A program made the position numbers and the translations under genes. From Luteolibacter yonseiensis (lineage in GTDB: Bacteria; Verrucomicrobiota; Verrucomicrobiia; Verrucomicrobiales; Akkermansiaceae): a stretch of 39,438 nucleotides of DNA. This document shows, in pieces, positions 36,616 through 39,438 of this stretch; position 1 is the stretch's first letter, and each line of letters begins with the position of its first letter. The DNA is taken from NCBI RefSeq assembly GCF_016595465.1, contig NZ_JAENIK010000006.1:1-39438 (forward strand), in the 5' to 3' direction. The notes under the pieces are model-generated. The model did not search any database. It was not told where the DNA came from and saw only the letters and a list, made by a program, of their open reading frames with translations.

Positions 36616-36781
36616 TGTCCGGAGTTCAAGCTTCAGCTTGCTCTTCCGAATGGCAATCCGGACCTCGTGAAGGAGCGGAGGTCCGTGAACATGCTGTGGC
36701 TCGTGAAAGAGCCGGAGTCTGGTGACGGAGTCTGGTCACGGAGTCTGGTGAAAGAGCAAGCTGAAGCTTGAACTCCGGACA
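36616..36781. repeat. Inverted-repeat element with perfect 30-bp arms
   Basis: 36616-36645 and 36752-36781 are exact reverse complements over 30 nt, beginning TGTCCGGAGTTCAAGC. The arm contains the self-complementary core AAGCTTCAGCTT. The 106-bp middle holds repeated GGAGTCTGGT units. It is related to the three copies at 16071-16198. Confidence 0.85.
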
Positions 36782-36923
36782 CCGCTAAGGACCATCAACA
36801 CCCACCCCTCAACTTCTTCTCCACCCCTCGTCCTCTCCTCGATCATCGATCACACTCACCCCTCATCGGTCCTCTTCTCTTTCCATCAACCATCAACTCT
36901 CAACCCTCAACTTCTTCCCCCCC

Positions 36924-36960
36924 AAAAAAAATCAGGCACGGATCGCTTGCGACCCGTGCC
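36924..36960 (-). terminator. Intrinsic terminator downstream of dnaG
   Basis: GGCACGG pairs with CCGTGCC (36935-36941 with 36954-36960), enclosing a further TCGC/GCGA stem. On the minus strand it is followed by eight T residues (36924-36931). It faces transcription coming from dnaG, whose stop is 260 nt upstream. Confidence 0.8.
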
Positions 36961-37221
36961 CGGAATTTCACATTACCCCCCAATTATATCCCGGCTGGCA
37001 CCACCAAAGCGTTATGACCGACTTCCCCCCGGAGTTCGATCCGGCATATGGCAATGTTTCACCGGAACAGGATATGTTGAGAAACACTTCGTATCTTCAG
37101 GCGGACCGATCGTGTTTCGTAAGGACACCATGCGGCCGGCCATCCCCAATTGAAAGACCCAACCGGCCCCTAATCCGGCCACTTGTCCTCAAAAACGGCC
37201 ATAACCCTTGACGGCAGCCCG
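36961..37221 (-). other. Gap between dnaG and its terminator
   Basis: No supported gene. On the minus strand it contains a possible GAAACAC/GTGTTTC stem and could be a long 3' UTR or a 3'-derived small RNA. A 65-residue plus-strand open frame at 37014-37211 has no family resemblance. Confidence 0.3.
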
Positions 37222-39123
37222 TTAGGACTCCTTCGGCCCGCCCTTCCACTTGCCCCATGGCTTCTTCTCCTTGTAGGTCGATGCCGGGAGCTCGTCATTG
37301 AACTCCGACCGCTGGCCGATCCCCCGTAGCAACCCGCTGATTTCCTTGACCTCATGCAGCAGCTCCAGGGTCTTTTCCATCGACAGCCCCGGTTGCTTCA
37401 ACTGTGCCTTCACCGCCGCGTCCCGCCGCTGCAGCACCGTCCCGGAAAGCAGCGCCAGCGCCTGCTCCGCCGCCTGCATCCCATCCAGCGTCACCCCCTC
37501 CAGCGAGGACGTCTCGTGCGCCAGCGAGAGCCGGTCCGCCTCCGGCAGCGTCGCCAGAAAACCATTCACCGCCGCGTGCGACGCCGGATCCGGCGCGGCC
37601 CCCAGGATCGCCTCCAGCAACGGAATGCCCTCCACCCAGCGGTTCGCCTCGTGCAGGGTCTCGAACTGCTCGCACAGGAACCGCTGCGCCTGCCCCGACG
37701 AAAGCGCCAGGTGGCACAAAAACGCCACGATTCGGTGCAGCGGCGTCGGCACCGCCGGTGGCGACACCTCGTCCGCCGCCAGCTTCTCCGCGAAATTCTT
37801 CTTCGGATTCGCCTTCGCCTTCGCGATCTCATCCCGCAACACCACCGAAGAGGTCTGCAAATGCGTGGCCACGATGTTGATCTGGTTCTCCCGCGCCGCG
37901 AAATCCGACATCAGCGCGAGCATCTCCACACACTCCCCCAGCGCCACCGCCCGCTCCGCCGCCGAATCGAACCGCCCCGTCGCCTTGCCCCGCTCCAGCT
38001 TGAAATCGAAAAACTCCTTCGCATTCGCCAGCAGTTGCCGGAACGCGTCCGCGCCCTGCGATTTCAAATAACTGTCCGGATCATCCCCCGCCGGCATCTC
38101 CACCACCCGCACCCCCAGCCCCTCCGGAGCCAGTTGCCGGTAAGCCTTCTCCACCGCCTCCAGACCCGCCCTGTCCGCGTCGAAGCACAGCAGCACGTTG
38201 CTCGTATAACGCTTCAGGATCCGCGCGTGATCCGCCGTGCACGCCGTGCCGGACGTCGCGATCGCCTGCGTGATCCCGGACTCATGGCAGCAGATCGCGT
38301 CCAGTTGGCCCTCGCACAGCAGCGCCGCCTTCTCGTTCAGGATCGACTTCTTCGCCCGGTCCAGCGCGAAAAACACCCGGCTCTTCTTGTAAATCGCCGT
38401 CTCCGGGGAATTGATGTACTTCCCGCTGTTCTTGTTTTCCCGCAACTGCCTCGCCGTGAAAGCAATCACATCGCCGATCTCATTGCGGATCGGGAACATC
38501 AGCCGGTCCTGGAACCTCACGAAAAGGCCCGACTTCGGATTGTTGTCCTCCTTCAGCTTCACGATCCCCGAATCCACCAGCTCCCGCCCGCTGAATTTCC
38601 GCGCCCGCGCCCAGTCCAGGAACATCCGCGGATTGTCCGGCATCCACCCCAGCGCCCAGCGATCCGCCATCTCCCGGCCGAATCCGCGCGACTTCAGGTA
38701 ATCCCGCGCATGCCCCGCCGCCGCGTTTTTCATCAGCAGCTCGTGGAAAAACGCCGTCGCCTCGCGATGGATGTCCATCAGCCGCCCGCGCGACTTCCGC
38801 GAGGCATCCGCCTTGGGATCCGACGCCTCCTCGATGATCACCACCCCCGCCTTCAGCGCCAGCTTCCGCACCGCGTCCGTGAAAGGAAGATTCTCATACT
38901 CCCGCACGAACGAAATCGCATCCCCCCCCTTCCCGCAGCCGAAACAATGGAACCGCTGCGAAGAAGGCGTGATGTAGAACGAAGGCGTCTTCTCATGGTG
39001 GAAAGGACAATTCGCCCGGAACTGCGACCCCGCCCGCTTCACCTCGATGTACGAGCTGATGAGATCGACGATATCCGTCGACTCCAACACCTTCTCCACA
39101 CTCTCTTTCGGAATCTGCGCCAC
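37222..39123 (-). CDS. dnaG: DNA primase DnaG
   Basis: 633 residues. The N-terminal CHC2 zinc ribbon is intact (Cys39, His42, Cys60, Cys63 in CPFH and CFGC). The RNA-polymerase core includes DRLMFPIRNEIGDVIAFTAR, and the TOPRIM domain shows ALLCEGQLDAI with its catalytic Glu and LLCFDADRAG with the DxD pair. The C-terminal part (about 440-633) is the divergent helicase-binding region and is somewhat longer than in E. coli. DnaG makes RNA primers at the replication fork with DnaB. It is monocistronic here, without the common rpsU or rpoD neighbours; a terminator lies downstream. Confidence 0.96.
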   Translation of the reverse strand: MAQIPKESVEKVLESTDIVDLISSYIEVKRAGSQFRANCPFHHEKTPSFYITPSSQRFHCFGCGKGGDAISFVREYENLPFTDAVRKLALKAGVVIIEEASDPKADASRKSRGRLMDIHREATAFFHELLMKNAAAGHARDYLKSRGFGREMADRWALGWMPDNPRMFLDWARARKFSGRELVDSGIVKLKEDNNPKSGLFVRFQDRLMFPIRNEIGDVIAFTARQLRENKNSGKYINSPETAIYKKSRVFFALDRAKKSILNEKAALLCEGQLDAICCHESGITQAIATSGTACTADHARILKRYTSNVLLCFDADRAGLEAVEKAYRQLAPEGLGVRVVEMPAGDDPDSYLKSQGADAFRQLLANAKEFFDFKLERGKATGRFDSAAERAVALGECVEMLALMSDFAARENQINIVATHLQTSSVVLRDEIAKAKANPKKNFAEKLAADEVSPPAVPTPLHRIVAFLCHLALSSGQAQRFLCEQFETLHEANRWVEGIPLLEAILGAAPDPASHAAVNGFLATLPEADRLSLAHETSSLEGVTLDGMQAAEQALALLSGTVLQRRDAAVKAQLKQPGLSMEKTLELLHEVKEISGLLRGIGQRSEFNDELPASTYKEKKPWGKWKGGPKES

Positions 39124-39438
39124 AGGACTTGCTTGCGCCCCAGACTAAGCCCCACCCGCCCGCCACAGGAAACCAAATAAGGAGGACGGAGATAAAATCC
39201 CGTCCGAAGCCCCGCAGAGCTCAAAGGAGAAGCGATACGCGATCGCCCGCACCGCCCGCGCCGCACCGTCCAAATCCCCCCCTCCCGCCGAACCGCCCGC
39301 AACCAACACCTCCCGTCGCCCCCACACCAAGGAGGGGCGATCTCCGAATCGCCCCGCCCATGGTCCGCCAATGAATCGCGCCCAAGCTCCTCCCGAACCA
39401 CTTCCAAGCGCCTCCCGAACCACCCCCAATCTCCCCCC
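39124..39438. other. Spacer upstream of dnaG with two GCGAT hairpins
   Basis: No gene supported. It contains GCGAT-ACGCG-ATCGC (39232-39246) and GGGGCGAT-CTCCGA-ATCGCCCC (39334-39355, perfect 8-bp stem), relatives of 850-868, and a GGACGG/CCGTCC stem at about 39185-39206. It should hold the dnaG promoter, which I cannot place. Confidence 0.45.

Noticed and set aside
37014..37211. 65-codon plus-strand open frame downstream of dnaG
   Set aside because: Proline/arginine-rich second half, no recognisable family, and it lies opposite a likely dnaG 3' UTR.

Overview
The window is GC-rich and looks like a chromosomal segment of a Verrucomicrobiota bacterium, probably Verrucomicrobiaceae-like. This is inferred from an alternative complex III (Act) cluster, a secreted protein with GQAKWM/GQLKA N-terminal repeats, DNA primase in an ordinary chromosomal context, and intergenic DNA full of interspersed inverted repeats and short G-poor tandem arrays. 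No rRNA, tRNA, CRISPR array or intact insertion sequence was seen.

Layout. 1-2530: an array of 14-bp near-palindromes, a small secreted protein, two copies of a 108-bp repeat, then an AT-richer islet with a small membrane protein, a ribbon-helix-helix protein and an orphan terminator. 2532-5740: a CreBC two-component system (minus strand) and an exported protein. 5741-8472: a DUF1648 membrane protein, an EamA transporter and repeat-rich spacers. 8473-15292: a minus-strand set of three exported proteins: an 18-repeat filamentous surface protein, a 1364-residue multidomain protein ending in a putative caspase-fold (DUF6345-like) domain, and a small protein translationally coupled to it. 15293-17730: repeats, a gene remnant and an AbfB-like beta-trefoil protein. 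17731-35812: the respiratory supercluster. 36001-39438: a small membrane protein, repeats, a terminator and dnaG.

The respiratory supercluster (minus strand, read from 35812 down) is actA-B-C-D-E-F, a membrane cytochrome c, a CcoN-like protein, a CcoO-like protein, another membrane cytochrome c, ctaD, ctaE, a COX4-type subunit, two tiny membrane proteins, ctaC, then a DUF3820 gene. Act oxidises quinol and hands electrons to cytochrome c; the A1-type aa3 oxidase (all metal ligands present) reduces oxygen.

The unexpected part lies between them. The CcoN-like protein has the cbb3 subunit I fold, but all three CuB histidines and both histidines of the HxH heme pair are absent. Its CcoO-like partner keeps the covalent heme but has Cys where the axial Met is expected. 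CtaE carries an insertion of about 350 residues that should face the periplasm. My inference is that a CcoNO pair that lost its oxygen chemistry was retained as a structural or electron-transfer adaptor in an Act-aa3 supercomplex. A perfect TGTGA-N6-TCACA box lies upstream of actA, and nearly all genes of the cluster lack a Shine-Dalgarno motif.
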